A DNA stretch of 15,813 nt from Lentisphaeria bacterium (GTDB lineage: Bacteria > Verrucomicrobiota > Lentisphaeria > Oligosphaerales > Oligosphaeraceae), in contig JAEDMH010000045.1 of NCBI GenBank assembly GCA_016303095.1, positions 1-15,813 of the forward strand. Direction: 5' to 3'. Below, in pieces: positions 1 to 7,533 of this stretch. Numbering within the stretch: the first letter of the stretch is position 1; each line of letters begins with the position of its first letter. The notes under the pieces were generated by a model. The model saw only the letters and a program-made list of their open reading frames with translations, was not told where the DNA came from and searched no databases. The translations under genes and the position numbers were made by a program.

Positions 1-34
1 GCGCCGCGCAGCGGCGTTTCCGTGTCCTCCGTGT
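1..34 (-). repeat. Dispersed 34-bp repeat, copy A (inverted relative to copy B)
   Basis: Read on the minus strand, this 34-bp stretch matches 8439-8472 of the plus strand with a single mismatch. It holds a hairpin (CGCCGC-TGC-GCGGCG) next to ACACGGA-like repeats. The motif TCCGTGT occurs at 19-25, 28-34 and 42-48. The element may continue left of the window. It sits directly upstream of the batD-like gene, in the place where a promoter or 5' leader would be. Short hairpin-bearing intergenic repeats of this kind are common in large environmental genomes; no function is implied. Confidence 0.8.
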
Positions 35-80
35 TTAAAACTCCGTGTCCGACCTGTTTCCCCCTTGCCATTTTCCCGCC

Positions 81-1868
81 ATGCGTCATCCTTCCTCTCC
101 ATCCTGGCTTTTGGTCCTCCTCCTGGTAGCCGGGGCCCTTTCCCTTCAAGGAACGCCCTCCCTCCAGGCGAGGGTGAACAAGAACATCCTCTCTCTCCAG
201 GAACCCCTGGAATTGACCATCGTCCTCTCCGATGACGCCGAGGACCTGAAGGATCCCCCCCAGAGCTTTCCTCTCCCCGCCGGCCTTCCCTTCCAGGTAG
301 TGCGTCAGGCTCCTCCCGCCAGCAACCATATCTCGCGCACGCAGATCCTCAACGGGCGGGCAACCCATATCTTCCAATCCTCTGTCACCTACTCCTATCT
401 TGTCGTTCCTCTTCAGGAAGGGGAGTGCACCATTCCCTCTCTTACCCTTGATTACCAGGGGAAGACCTTGCGGAGCGAGCCCATCACCCTCCAGGTCACC
501 CGGGAGGCAGCGCCCGGACAGCAGAAAGGGATGACGTACCAGATGCGACTTTCCCGGAGCCGGACAACCCCAGGTGCACTGGTCACCCTGACCCTGGAAT
601 GCCTCGTCCCCCAAAATCTCGTCCCTCGCCAGCTTTCTCCCTCCCTGGATCTGGATGCCCTCCAGGATGACTTCACCATTTCCACCCCCGAGACCACTCC
701 CCGCGGACAGATCCTGTGGAACCAAGAATCCGTGCTTCAGAACGGAGTGCCCTATCTGCGGATCTCTCTGGAAGTGGAACTCACTCCCCGGCGTCCCGGC
801 TCCTATGCCATCCCTGTCAGCACCCTGGAGGTTCTCTACACGGCGGCCGATTCTCAACCGGATTCCTTCTTCGGATTCATGGATTCCTACCTCTCCCCCA
901 TGGCCCAGGAAACCCTGATTTCCCCCGCCCTGACCCTGGAAGTGGAGGACTTTCCCCAGGAGGGACGCCCCGACGGCTTCAGCGGGCTTCTGGGCCCCCT
1001 GCAGGTCACCGCCTCTGTGGACCAGACCACGCCCCGGGTGGGAGACCCCATCCAACTGACCCTGCGCCTCCAAGGCGACAGCCTCACCCCCCAATCCATC
1101 CTCCCCCCCTGGGAAAAGGAATTGGAATCCCTCACCGCCTTCCAATGCTTCGGAAATGATCCCCTCTTGCCCGAAAAGGATGGCTCCCTGCTCCTCCAGC
1201 GCACCCTGCGCCCCCTCCAGCCCGGCCCTCAGGAAATTCCCGCCATCCAAATCCCCTTCTACGACCCGGATCGGGGGCAATATGGGATTGCCGTCAGCGA
1301 GCCCATCCGCCTCCAAGTGCAGGCAACCGAGGAGGCGGCGCTGCCTTTGCCCGCCCAGGCTTCCCCCCCCCAGACCCCCAAAGTCACCCCTAGTCCCGCC
1401 GCCCCGGGCGCGGCCCTGCCAAAAGAGACTTCTTCCTGGCCCGCCCTCAATCGGCGCACGATCTTGTGGGCAACCCTCCTTCCTTTCACCCTCCTCCTCC
1501 TGGGACTCCTGCTGCGGGGAAGTCTCCTGCTGCGAAAACGTCACCTTGCCTCCTCCGCCTATCGTCTTCGGAAAGCCCGGGAATCTCTGGAACGGCAGCT
1601 GGAGACCCTGGAAACCGTAGGAGGCGATCACGCCGCCGCTCAAGCCGCCCAAGCCTGGGAGGAGTATCTCTACCTCCGCTTCTCCCTCCGCCCCCCCGTC
1701 ACCGCCCAAGCCCTGGAGGAGGCCGCCAGGAAGAATGGACTCTCTGCCGAAACCTCGCAGGCCCTCCAAGAGTTGCTGACTCTCGGTGACGCCGCTCAAT
1801 ATGGGGGGACCGCCATCCCCTTCCCCCCTCTGAAGGAAAAAATCCTGAATCTCCTCCAGACGCTATAG
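81..1868 (+). CDS. batD: BatD-like protein (aerotolerance/Bat operon)
   Basis: A 595-residue membrane-anchored periplasmic protein of the BatD type. Bat proteins accompany MoxR ATPases and VWA proteins in an envelope complex first linked to oxygen tolerance in Bacteroides; the molecular role is unresolved. Visible features: an N-terminal signal segment (SWLLVLLLVAGAL, residues 9-21), a long region of beta-rich, immunoglobulin-like repeats (residues about 30-430) with the typical opening KNILSLQEPLELTI, a Pro/Ala-rich linker, one transmembrane helix at about 460-483, and a cytoplasmic helical tail of about 110 residues. I chose ATG at 81 rather than the in-frame GTG at 45 because the latter lies inside a dispersed repeat and would put a charged, Pro-rich stretch before the signal peptide. 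The batE-like gene follows after 4 bp. batA/batB and moxR would be expected left of the window. The family call is secure; a role in oxygen tolerance is not. Confidence 0.82.
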   Translation: MRHPSSPSWLLVLLLVAGALSLQGTPSLQARVNKNILSLQEPLELTIVLSDDAEDLKDPPQSFPLPAGLPFQVVRQAPPASNHISRTQILNGRATHIFQSSVTYSYLVVPLQEGECTIPSLTLDYQGKTLRSEPITLQVTREAAPGQQKGMTYQMRLSRSRTTPGALVTLTLECLVPQNLVPRQLSPSLDLDALQDDFTISTPETTPRGQILWNQESVLQNGVPYLRISLEVELTPRRPGSYAIPVSTLEVLYTAADSQPDSFFGFMDSYLSPMAQETLISPALTLEVEDFPQEGRPDGFSGLLGPLQVTASVDQTTPRVGDPIQLTLRLQGDSLTPQSILPPWEKELESLTAFQCFGNDPLLPEKDGSLLLQRTLRPLQPGPQEIPAIQIPFYDPDRGQYGIAVSEPIRLQVQATEEAALPLPAQASPPQTPKVTPSPAAPGAALPKETSSWPALNRRTILWATLLPFTLLLLGLLLRGSLLLRKRHLASSAYRLRKARESLERQLETLETVGGDHAAAQAAQAWEEYLYLRFSLRPPVTAQALEEAARKNGLSAETSQALQELLTLGDAAQYGGTAIPFPPLKEKILNLLQTL

Positions 1869-1872
1869 TCCC

Positions 1873-2562
1873 ATGCCCATGTCTCGCACCCTCTTTGGCC
1901 TGCTCCTGTGGCTCTGCGCCGCTCTTGCCCTGCCTGCCTTCTCCCAAGAGGCCGTGACCTCTGTCCCCGTCTCCCAGGAGAGGCTTCGGGATCCCTTCTT
2001 CCAGGAAAGCCAAGGACTCTCCTGTCTCCAGGAGGGAGAATGGCTTCTGGGACTTCTCCACCTTCGGCGGGCCAGCCTTGCCGCCCCCGGCCATCGGCGG
2101 ATCTCCCGGGAACTGTCCCAAGTCCGCCAGCATTTTCCCCAGGCCCTGCCCCAGAACGCCCCCTCCCAAGGCTTCTCCCTGCCCTGGCAGCCCACCTACC
2201 CTCAAGGCTGCGTCGCCAGTCTCTGCCTCTGGGGCGCTCTCTGCCTCTGCCTCTGCACTCTCCTTTGGAAACGCCCCCGCCCCTTGGTGCATTTGACTCT
2301 CCTCCTCGCGCTGGCCACGCTGGCCATGGGAAGCTATACTCTTCGCCTCGCCTGGAAACTCCACCACCAGCCCCCGGCAGTGGTCAAAGCCCAGAGCATC
2401 CTTCCCCGAAAGGGACCAGGAGAAACCTTCGCCCCCGCCACCACCACTCCCCTTCCCCAAGGCAGCGAGGTCACCCTCCTCTTTGTCCAGGGAAAATGGT
2501 GCCGGGTCACCCTGCCGGACCATGCCCCTGCCTGGCTTCCCGCCGACTCCCTCCTCTTCTGA
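1873..2562 (+). CDS. BatE-like protein with C-terminal SH3-like domain
   Basis: A 229-residue protein, 4 bp after batD and so almost certainly co-transcribed. It has a signal peptide (residues 1-24, ending PAFSQ), a short helical segment at 35-90 (GEWLLGLLHLRRASLAAP) that looks like a degraded TPR, two transmembrane helices (about 113-131 and 138-158), and a small SH3b-like domain (about 168-229: VVKAQSILPRKGPG, then GSEVTLLFVQGKWCRV and AWLPADSLLF). This order of signal peptide, TPR-like region, two helices and SH3 matches BatE-type proteins downstream of BatD. The TPR part is shorter than in typical BatE. The first of two possible ATGs is used; the second, 6 bp on, is equally possible, and both follow CCC. 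No Shine-Dalgarno is seen. Role: presumed partner in the Bat envelope complex. Confidence 0.68.
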   Translation: MPMSRTLFGLLLWLCAALALPAFSQEAVTSVPVSQERLRDPFFQESQGLSCLQEGEWLLGLLHLRRASLAAPGHRRISRELSQVRQHFPQALPQNAPSQGFSLPWQPTYPQGCVASLCLWGALCLCLCTLLWKRPRPLVHLTLLLALATLAMGSYTLRLAWKLHHQPPAVVKAQSILPRKGPGETFAPATTTPLPQGSEVTLLFVQGKWCRVTLPDHAPAWLPADSLLF

Positions 2563-2580
2563 CGCCCAGGACTCTCCCCC

Positions 2581-3690
2581 ATGAAGAAACTCGTCGTCCT
2601 CGCCGCCTACACCCGCTCCCTGATCACCTTCCGTCTCCCCCTGATGAAGGCCTTTTTGGCCAAGGGCTGGGAGGTCGTGGCTCTGGGTCCGGGGGAGGAG
2701 GCGGAGTGGGCGCCCCGGTTTGCGCCCCATGGGGTGCGGTTCCGTTCTGTCCCCTTGGAGCGCAACGGCCTGAATCCCTTCGCCGATTGGAAAACCTGCC
2801 GTGCCCTGGAACACATCTTCCGGGAAGAGGCCCCGGAACTCCTCTTCTGCACCCAGGCCAAAGCCGTGGTCTACGGACTCCCCGCCGCGCACAGGGCCGG
2901 CATCCCCCGACGCTTCGCCCTAGTGGCGGGACTGGGCTCCATCTTCCGGGGCACCGGCCTGAAAAACGCCCTCCTCCGACGAGTGCTGAGCTTCCAATAT
3001 CGCCGCGCCCTGAAGCACGCCCAGGGGGTCCTCTTCCAAAATCCCGATGACCGCAACACCTTCCTGGCCCTGGGCCTGGTTCCCCCGGAAAAAATCCACA
3101 TGATTCCCGGCAGCGGCGTGGATCTGGAACGCTTCACTCCCCTCCCCCTCCCCCAACAACCCGTCTTCCTTCTGGTGGCACGACTCCTGAAGGACAAGGG
3201 CATCCGGGAATATCTCCTGGCCGCCCGGGAGGTGAAACGAACCCTCCCCCAATGCCGATTCCTGCTGGTGGGCCCCTTCGACTCCAACCCCACCGCCCTG
3301 ACTCCCCAGGAACTCCGCCCCTTCCAGGAAGAAGGCACCGTGGAATACTGGGGAGAACAGGAAGATGTGAGGCCCGCCCTGGCCCAGGCCAGCGTCTTCG
3401 TCCTTCCTAGCTATCACGAAGGCACCCCCATGAGCGTCCTGGAAGCCATGGCCTGCGGAAGACCCGTCATCACCACCAATGCCCCAGGATGCCGGGAAAC
3501 GGTCGTTCCCGAAAAGAACGGACTCCTGGTGCCCCCACGAAAAGTTTCGCCCCTCCAAAAGGCCATGGAAACCCTGGCCCAAGACCCGGAGCGCCGACAG
3601 CGCATGGGCCAGGAAAGCCTGCGCCTGGCCCGGGAACGCTTCAGCGCCACCCTGGTCACGGGAATGCTCCTGGATATCCTGGGGGAATAA
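2581..3690 (+). CDS. Glycosyltransferase family 4 (PglA/WbpL-neighbour type)
   Basis: A 369-residue GT-B glycosyltransferase without signal peptide or clear transmembrane helix, expected at the cytoplasmic face of the membrane. The N-terminal half (1-185) carries the acceptor-side signatures of PglA-like enzymes: RSLITFRLPLMKAFLAKGWEVV and RFALVAGLGSIFRGTG. The C-terminal half shows the GT4 donor site: R201 and K206 (ARLLKDKG), then EGTPMSVLE with the E-x7-E pair E280/E288 and the following ACGRPVI. PglA-type enzymes add a HexNAc residue to an undecaprenyl-diphosphate-linked sugar; that acceptor is inferred from similarity only. Exact sugar unknown. The gene starts 18 bp after the batE-like gene, with five C directly before the ATG and no Shine-Dalgarno. 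It is probably the last gene of this plus-strand group, because an AT-rich promoter region follows. Confidence 0.85.
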   Translation: MKKLVVLAAYTRSLITFRLPLMKAFLAKGWEVVALGPGEEAEWAPRFAPHGVRFRSVPLERNGLNPFADWKTCRALEHIFREEAPELLFCTQAKAVVYGLPAAHRAGIPRRFALVAGLGSIFRGTGLKNALLRRVLSFQYRRALKHAQGVLFQNPDDRNTFLALGLVPPEKIHMIPGSGVDLERFTPLPLPQQPVFLLVARLLKDKGIREYLLAAREVKRTLPQCRFLLVGPFDSNPTALTPQELRPFQEEGTVEYWGEQEDVRPALAQASVFVLPSYHEGTPMSVLEAMACGRPVITTNAPGCRETVVPEKNGLLVPPRKVSPLQKAMETLAQDPERRQRMGQESLRLARERFSATLVTGMLLDILGE

Positions 3691-3736
3691 GAAGAACGCT
3701 CCTGGTGGAAAAGTCCAGGCAAGGCGCCTCACGAAA

Positions 3737-3786
3737 TTCTAACATTCCATCTTTCTAATTTATTCCTAACAAATAGGTTATATAAG
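3737..3786 (+). promoter_or_regulatory. Candidate Pho-box promoter of the pst operon
   Basis: An AT-rich island in otherwise GC-rich DNA. At 3753-3770 stands TTCTAAT-TTAT-TCCTAAC: two 7-bp half-sites with an 11-bp repeat period and a 4-bp AT spacer, the layout of a PhoB box (consensus CTGTCAT-AWAW-CTGTCAY), although only T2/T4, A6 and the last base fit well. A third similar half-site, TTCTAAC, lies at 3737-3743. A -10-like TATAAG at 3781-3786 begins exactly 10 bp after the box, the spacing of PhoB-activated promoters, and no good separate -35 is visible. A start near 3793 would give a leader of about 90 nt. The geometry is convincing, the sequence match weak. Confidence 0.45.
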
Positions 3787-3883
3787 AATATCCACTTCTC
3801 CTTATGGTATGGGCGTTGACCAAGGAACGGTCGAACGAACCACGGTTCCGCACAGGGCGGGACCATCATCCAAGGAGAAAACC

Positions 3884-4885
3884 ATGAACGCAATCACTCG
3901 TATTTCCCTCCTTCTTCTCGCCGGGGCTTCCCTGGCTCTTTCCGCAGCACAATTGGTTCTCAACGGCGCCGGGGCCAGCTTCCCCGCTCCGGTCTACCAG
4001 CAGTGGACCAACACCTATAGCGAAAGCGGACGCAACGTGAAGGTGAACTACCAGAGCCTGGGCAGCGGCGCCGGCCTGAACCAGATCCGCAGCAACACCA
4101 TCGACTTCGCAGGAACCGACAACCCCCTCACCGCCCAAGAGCAGCAGGAGCAGGAACTGGTCCAGTTCCCCATGCTCACCGGCGGCGTGGTGGTGATCTA
4201 CAACCTCCCCGGCGTTCCCGACGGAGCCCTGAAGCTCTCCGGCGACACTCTGGCCAAGATCTACCTGGGAGAGATCCGGCAGTGGAACGACCCCGCTCTC
4301 CAAGCCCTCAACCCCGATGTGAAACTGCCCAACCAGAAGATCACCGTGGTGCGCCGGGCCGACGCCAGCGGCACCAGCTTCATCTTCACCAACTACCTCA
4401 GCAAGGTCTCCCAGACCTGGGATGAGAAGATCGGCGCCGGCAGCACGGTGCGGTGGCCCGTGGGCCTGGGCGGCCAGAAGAACCCCGGGGTGTGCAACAA
4501 CGTGGCCAAGATCCAAGGGTCCATCGGCTACACGGAATACACCTACGCCATCGAGGCCGGACTCTCCATGGCCAAGCTCCAAAACGCCGCCGGCAACTTC
4601 CTGACCCCCTGCCAGGAGACCTTCTCCGCCTCCGCCGCCGGCGCCGACTGGAAGAACGCCCCCGGACTCTACATGGTCCTCACCAACCAGCCCGGCGAAA
4701 ACTCCTGGCCCATCACCGGCGTCACCTACATCGTCCTCCGGAAGGACTGCCCGGCGGGAAAAAAGGCCGCCCTGGCCCAGTTCTTCCGCTGGTGCTTCAC
4801 CGAGGGCAGCGATGCCGCCCGAAAACTCCACTACGTCCCCATCCCGGAAAGCGTGGTGAAGCTCTTCGCTGACGACCTCTTGTAA
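3884..4885 (+). CDS. pstS: Phosphate ABC transporter, periplasmic binding protein PstS
   Basis: A 333-residue periplasmic phosphate-binding protein that hands phosphate to PstC/PstA. A signal peptide covers residues 1-21 (RISLLLLAGASLALSA). There is no lipobox Cys, so it should be a soluble periplasmic protein. Diagnostic motifs: LNGAGASFPAPVYQQW at 26-41, YQSLGSGAG at 56-64, DFAGTDNPL at 74-82, RADASGTSFIF around 158-168 (phosphate-contacting loop) and GSIGYTEYTYA. Length fits the family. I placed the start at ATG 3884 because AAGGAG lies at 3872-3877, 6 bp upstream; an earlier in-frame codon at 3809 would precede the signal peptide by 25 unlikely residues. The gene is first in pstSCAB-phoU and follows a Pho-box-like promoter, suggesting induction by phosphate starvation. 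Codon use is strongly biased to C- or G-ending codons, as in a highly expressed gene. Confidence 0.97.
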   Translation: MNAITRISLLLLAGASLALSAAQLVLNGAGASFPAPVYQQWTNTYSESGRNVKVNYQSLGSGAGLNQIRSNTIDFAGTDNPLTAQEQQEQELVQFPMLTGGVVVIYNLPGVPDGALKLSGDTLAKIYLGEIRQWNDPALQALNPDVKLPNQKITVVRRADASGTSFIFTNYLSKVSQTWDEKIGAGSTVRWPVGLGGQKNPGVCNNVAKIQGSIGYTEYTYAIEAGLSMAKLQNAAGNFLTPCQETFSASAAGADWKNAPGLYMVLTNQPGENSWPITGVTYIVLRKDCPAGKKAALAQFFRWCFTEGSDAARKLHYVPIPESVVKLFADDLL

Positions 4886-4906
4886 GCTCCTACCGGCACA
4901 GGAACT

Positions 4907-4954
4907 CTCCTCGCCCCACGCCACATGCGGGGACGGGGAGAGTCTCCCCGCCCC
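4907..4954 (+). promoter_or_regulatory. Stem-loop(s) in the pstS-pstC gap
   Basis: A GC-rich hairpin at 4929-4954: CGGGGAGA (4934-4941) pairs with TCTCCCCG (4943-4950), and the stem continues as GGGG/CCCC with one bulged A (4933). No T-run follows, so it is not a standard intrinsic terminator. The segment CTCCTCGCCCC (4907-4917) could pair instead with GGGGACGGGGAG (4929-4940), which would break the first hairpin. Hairpins after pstS-type genes often protect the upstream mRNA or reduce read-through, giving more binding protein than permease. The pairing is visible; its function is inferred. Confidence 0.5.
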
Positions 4955-4981
4955 CTCACACCCCCTTCCCGAAGCATCCCC

Positions 4982-5884
4982 ATGAAGCGCACGGACTTCC
5001 TTTTCCGCCTTCTCTGCCTCCTCTGCGCCACCTTGGCCGCCGTCATCCTGGGAGCCCTTCTCTTCCAAATGACCGCCGCCAGCCTGGATGCCTGGAAACG
5101 CTTCGGAGTGGCTTTCCTCTTCTCCTCCCAGTGGGACCCCGTCGCCGAAGAATACGGAGCCCTGGTGCCCCTCACCGGCACACTCCTCACCACAGGCATC
5201 GCCCTCCTCCTGGCCGTCCCTCCCGCCTTCGCCGCGGCCAATTTCCTCCTGGACGCCCCCAAGGGCATCGCCTCCATCCTGGGAAATGCCATCGACCTAT
5301 TGGCGGCCATTCCCAGCGTCATCTACGGAATGTGGGGGCTTTTCGTTCTGGCCCCCTTCCTGCAACAGCATATCCAACCCTTTCTGGCCGACACCTTGGG
5401 CCTGGGACGCCTCTCCCTCTTCGGAGCGGAATACAACGGCTTCGGCCTGCTCACCGCCGGCCTGATTCTGGCCCTCATGATCCTCCCCTTCCTCTGCGCC
5501 ACCATGCGGGATGTCCTCCAAATGACCCCTCCCGTTCTCCGGGAGGCCGCCTATGGCATGGGATGCACCAAACGGGAAGTCACCCGGGACGTGGTGATTC
5601 CCTATGGGTTCCGGGGACTTCTGGGAAGCATCTTCATTGGCCTGGGGCGGGCCCTGGGGGAAACCATGGCCGTCCTCTTTGTCATCGGCAACATGATGGA
5701 GTTGCCCAAGGGACTCTTCGGTTCCACCACCACCATCGCCGCCACCCTGGCCAATAATTTCGCCGAGGCGGACAGACTCCAGCGAGGCGCCCTCTTCGCC
5801 CTGGGACTGACCCTGCTGGCTCTCAGCCTCCTCATCCAGGCCACCGTCCAATGGCTCCTCCGCCCCACCGCCGGCAAAGCCTAA
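4982..5884 (+). CDS. pstC: Phosphate ABC transporter permease PstC
   Basis: A 300-residue inner-membrane permease that forms the phosphate channel with PstA. It has about six hydrophobic segments, beginning at FLFRLLCLLCATLAAVILGALL. Family signatures visible: YGALVPLTGTLLTTGIAL, DLLAAIPSVIYGMWGLFVLAPFL, and the EAA loop that contacts the ATPase, LREAAYGMGCTKREVTRDVV, followed by GLGRALGETMAV. The start is set at ATG 4982, preceded by CCCC. An in-frame ATG at 4925 would read through the intergenic hairpin and add 19 unlikely residues. It lies 96 bp after pstS, the only large gap in the operon, and 19 bp before pstA. Confidence 0.96.
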   Translation: MKRTDFLFRLLCLLCATLAAVILGALLFQMTAASLDAWKRFGVAFLFSSQWDPVAEEYGALVPLTGTLLTTGIALLLAVPPAFAAANFLLDAPKGIASILGNAIDLLAAIPSVIYGMWGLFVLAPFLQQHIQPFLADTLGLGRLSLFGAEYNGFGLLTAGLILALMILPFLCATMRDVLQMTPPVLREAAYGMGCTKREVTRDVVIPYGFRGLLGSIFIGLGRALGETMAVLFVIGNMMELPKGLFGSTTTIAATLANNFAEADRLQRGALFALGLTLLALSLLIQATVQWLLRPTAGKA

Positions 5885-5903
5885 TCCCCCTCTCCCCACC
5901 CCC

Positions 5904-6749
5904 ATGAAACGCAAAAGCCTCCGGAAACGGAAAATCCTGGATTTCCTCAGCCGCGCCTTCTCCTTCTGCGCCGTGCTGGTGGCCGTGGCCGCCATGGCCG
6001 GCATCCTCTGGACGGTGGCCCTCCATGGATGGCACGCCCTCTCCCTGGATTTCCTGCTGCATCGCTCCGCCCCCTTCGGCTCCCCGGGAGGCATCGGCAA
6101 CGCCATCCTGGGCACCATCGCCATCACCCTGGGAGCCAGCCTGGTGGCCATCCCCCTGGCCCTGCTGGCGGGCATCTATCTCTCGGAATACGGCCATGGA
6201 CGCCTGGCCCTCTGCCTGCGCTTCGCCGCCAACGTGCTCATGGGCGTCCCCTCGGTGCTGGTGGGACTCTTCATCTACACGGTGGTGGTGGTGCCCGCCG
6301 GCCACTTTTCCGGCATGGCCGGCTCCCTGGCCTTGGCCATCCTCATGTTCCCCATGATTCTGCGCACCACCGAGGAAATTCTGCGGATGGTGCCCTCCTC
6401 CTTGCGGGAAGCCGCCCTGGCTCTGGGCATGAGCCGGCAGCGGGCCATCCTGGGCATCGTCTGCCGCAGCGCCGCCCCCGGACTCCTCACGGGCATCCTC
6501 ATGGCCGTGGCCCGGGTCTCCGGAGAAACCGCCCCCCTCCTCTTCACCGCCCTCTTCGCCGACAGCTGGCTCTCCGGATATTTCACCCAGCCCACTCCCA
6601 GCCTCCCTGTCCTCATCACCGAATACACCACCAACTCTCCCTTCCCCGCCATGCATGCCGCAGGCTGGGGAGCCTCCCTGGCCGTCATGGCCTTGGTACT
6701 CGCCATCAACCTCTCCACCCGGATCTTCTTGAGAAGAAAAGTCCGCTGA
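5904..6749 (+). CDS. pstA: Phosphate ABC transporter permease PstA
   Basis: A 281-residue inner-membrane permease, partner of PstC. A basic N-terminus (MKRKSLRKRKI) is followed by about six membrane segments. Typical PstA motifs: GGIGNAILGTIAITLGA, LLAGIYLSEYG, FAANVLMGVPSVLVGLFIYT, the EAA loop SLREAALALGMSRQRAILGI, and ARVSGETAPLLFTAL. The conserved ITEYT stretch near the C-terminus is present. Five C stand directly before the ATG and no Shine-Dalgarno is seen. The gene is 19 bp after pstC and 27 bp before pstB. Length is normal for the family and no defect is visible. Confidence 0.96.
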   Translation: MKRKSLRKRKILDFLSRAFSFCAVLVAVAAMAGILWTVALHGWHALSLDFLLHRSAPFGSPGGIGNAILGTIAITLGASLVAIPLALLAGIYLSEYGHGRLALCLRFAANVLMGVPSVLVGLFIYTVVVVPAGHFSGMAGSLALAILMFPMILRTTEEILRMVPSSLREAALALGMSRQRAILGIVCRSAAPGLLTGILMAVARVSGETAPLLFTALFADSWLSGYFTQPTPSLPVLITEYTTNSPFPAMHAAGWGASLAVMALVLAINLSTRIFLRRKVR

Positions 6750-6776
6750 CGACCCACGCCCATACAGGAAACCACC

Positions 6777-7532
6777 ATGCCCATGAAAATCCAGACCAGG
6801 CACCTGAACTTCTTCTACGGAAGCCATCAGGCGCTCTTCGACAACAACCTGGATATCGAGGAACGGAAAATCACCGCCGTCATCGGCCCCTCGGGCTGCG
6901 GAAAGTCCACCCACCTCCGAACCTATAACCGCATCTTCCAACTCTACCGGGAACAACGGGCCGAGGGGGAAATCCTCCTGGATGGAAAAAACCTCCTCTC
7001 CCCCGGCACCGACCTCCTGGAACTCCGGAGAAAGGTGGGCATGATCTTCCAAAAACCCACCCCCTTCCCCATGAGCGTCTTCGATAACGTGGCCTACCCC
7101 CTCCGACTCCATTTCCACCTGAAGGAACAGGAAATCCGGGAACGGGTGGAAAAAGCCCTCCAAGGTGCCTCCCTCTGGGATGAAGTCAAGGATAAACTCC
7201 AGGCCAGCGGACTGGCCCTCTCCGGAGGACAACAACAACGCCTCTGCATCGCCAGAGCCATCGCCGCCGAACCCGAAGTCCTCCTCATGGACGAACCCAC
7301 CAGCGCCATCGACCCCGTGGCCACCCTCCGCATCGAGGAACTTATGAACTCCCTCCGGGATGCCTACACCATCGTCATCGTCACCCACAATATGCAGCAA
7401 GCCGCCAGAATCAGCGACAACACGGCCTTCTTCTACAAGGGACGCATCGTGGAGGTGGGCCCCACCAAGGAAATCTTCACCAATCCCAAGGTGAAGCAAA
7501 CGGAAGACTACATCACCGGGAGGTTTTCCTGA
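6777..7532 (+). CDS. pstB: Phosphate ABC transporter ATP-binding protein PstB
   Basis: A 251-residue cytoplasmic ATPase that powers phosphate import. All motifs are intact: Walker A GPSGCGKST (37-45), Q-loop Q92 (FQKPTPFPMSVFDNV, a PstB hallmark), signature LSGGQQQR (148-155), Walker B VLLMDEP (168-174) and switch His204 (VTHNMQQA). Small departures from the usual sequence: the D-loop reads SAIDP where most PstB have SALDP, and HLRTYNR follows Walker A where FLRTLNR is usual. Both are conservative and should not abolish activity. AGGAAA upstream may serve as ribosome binding site; a second ATG lies 6 bp downstream. phoU starts 1 bp after the stop, so translation is likely coupled. Confidence 0.97.
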   Translation: MPMKIQTRHLNFFYGSHQALFDNNLDIEERKITAVIGPSGCGKSTHLRTYNRIFQLYREQRAEGEILLDGKNLLSPGTDLLELRRKVGMIFQKPTPFPMSVFDNVAYPLRLHFHLKEQEIRERVEKALQGASLWDEVKDKLQASGLALSGGQQQRLCIARAIAAEPEVLLMDEPTSAIDPVATLRIEELMNSLRDAYTIVIVTHNMQQAARISDNTAFFYKGRIVEVGPTKEIFTNPKVKQTEDYITGRFS

Positions 7533-7533
7533 T

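Noticed and set aside
45..80. GTG start at 45 for the batD-like gene
   Set aside because: It falls inside the TCCGTGT repeat at the window start and would add 12 residues before an already complete signal peptide. ATG 81 fits better.
1908..3050. 380-codon plus-strand ORF across the batE-like and glycosyltransferase genes
   Set aside because: Pro/Arg-rich translation crossing two real genes in a different frame; no domain.
3866..5068. Long minus-strand ORF opposite pstS
   Set aside because: Shadow of strongly codon-biased pstS; composition (Gly/Val/Glu/His) is typical of an antisense frame and no motif is present.
5832..7499. 555-codon minus-strand ORF opposite pstA and pstB
   Set aside because: Antisense shadow of two unmistakable genes; Gly/His-rich and motif-free.
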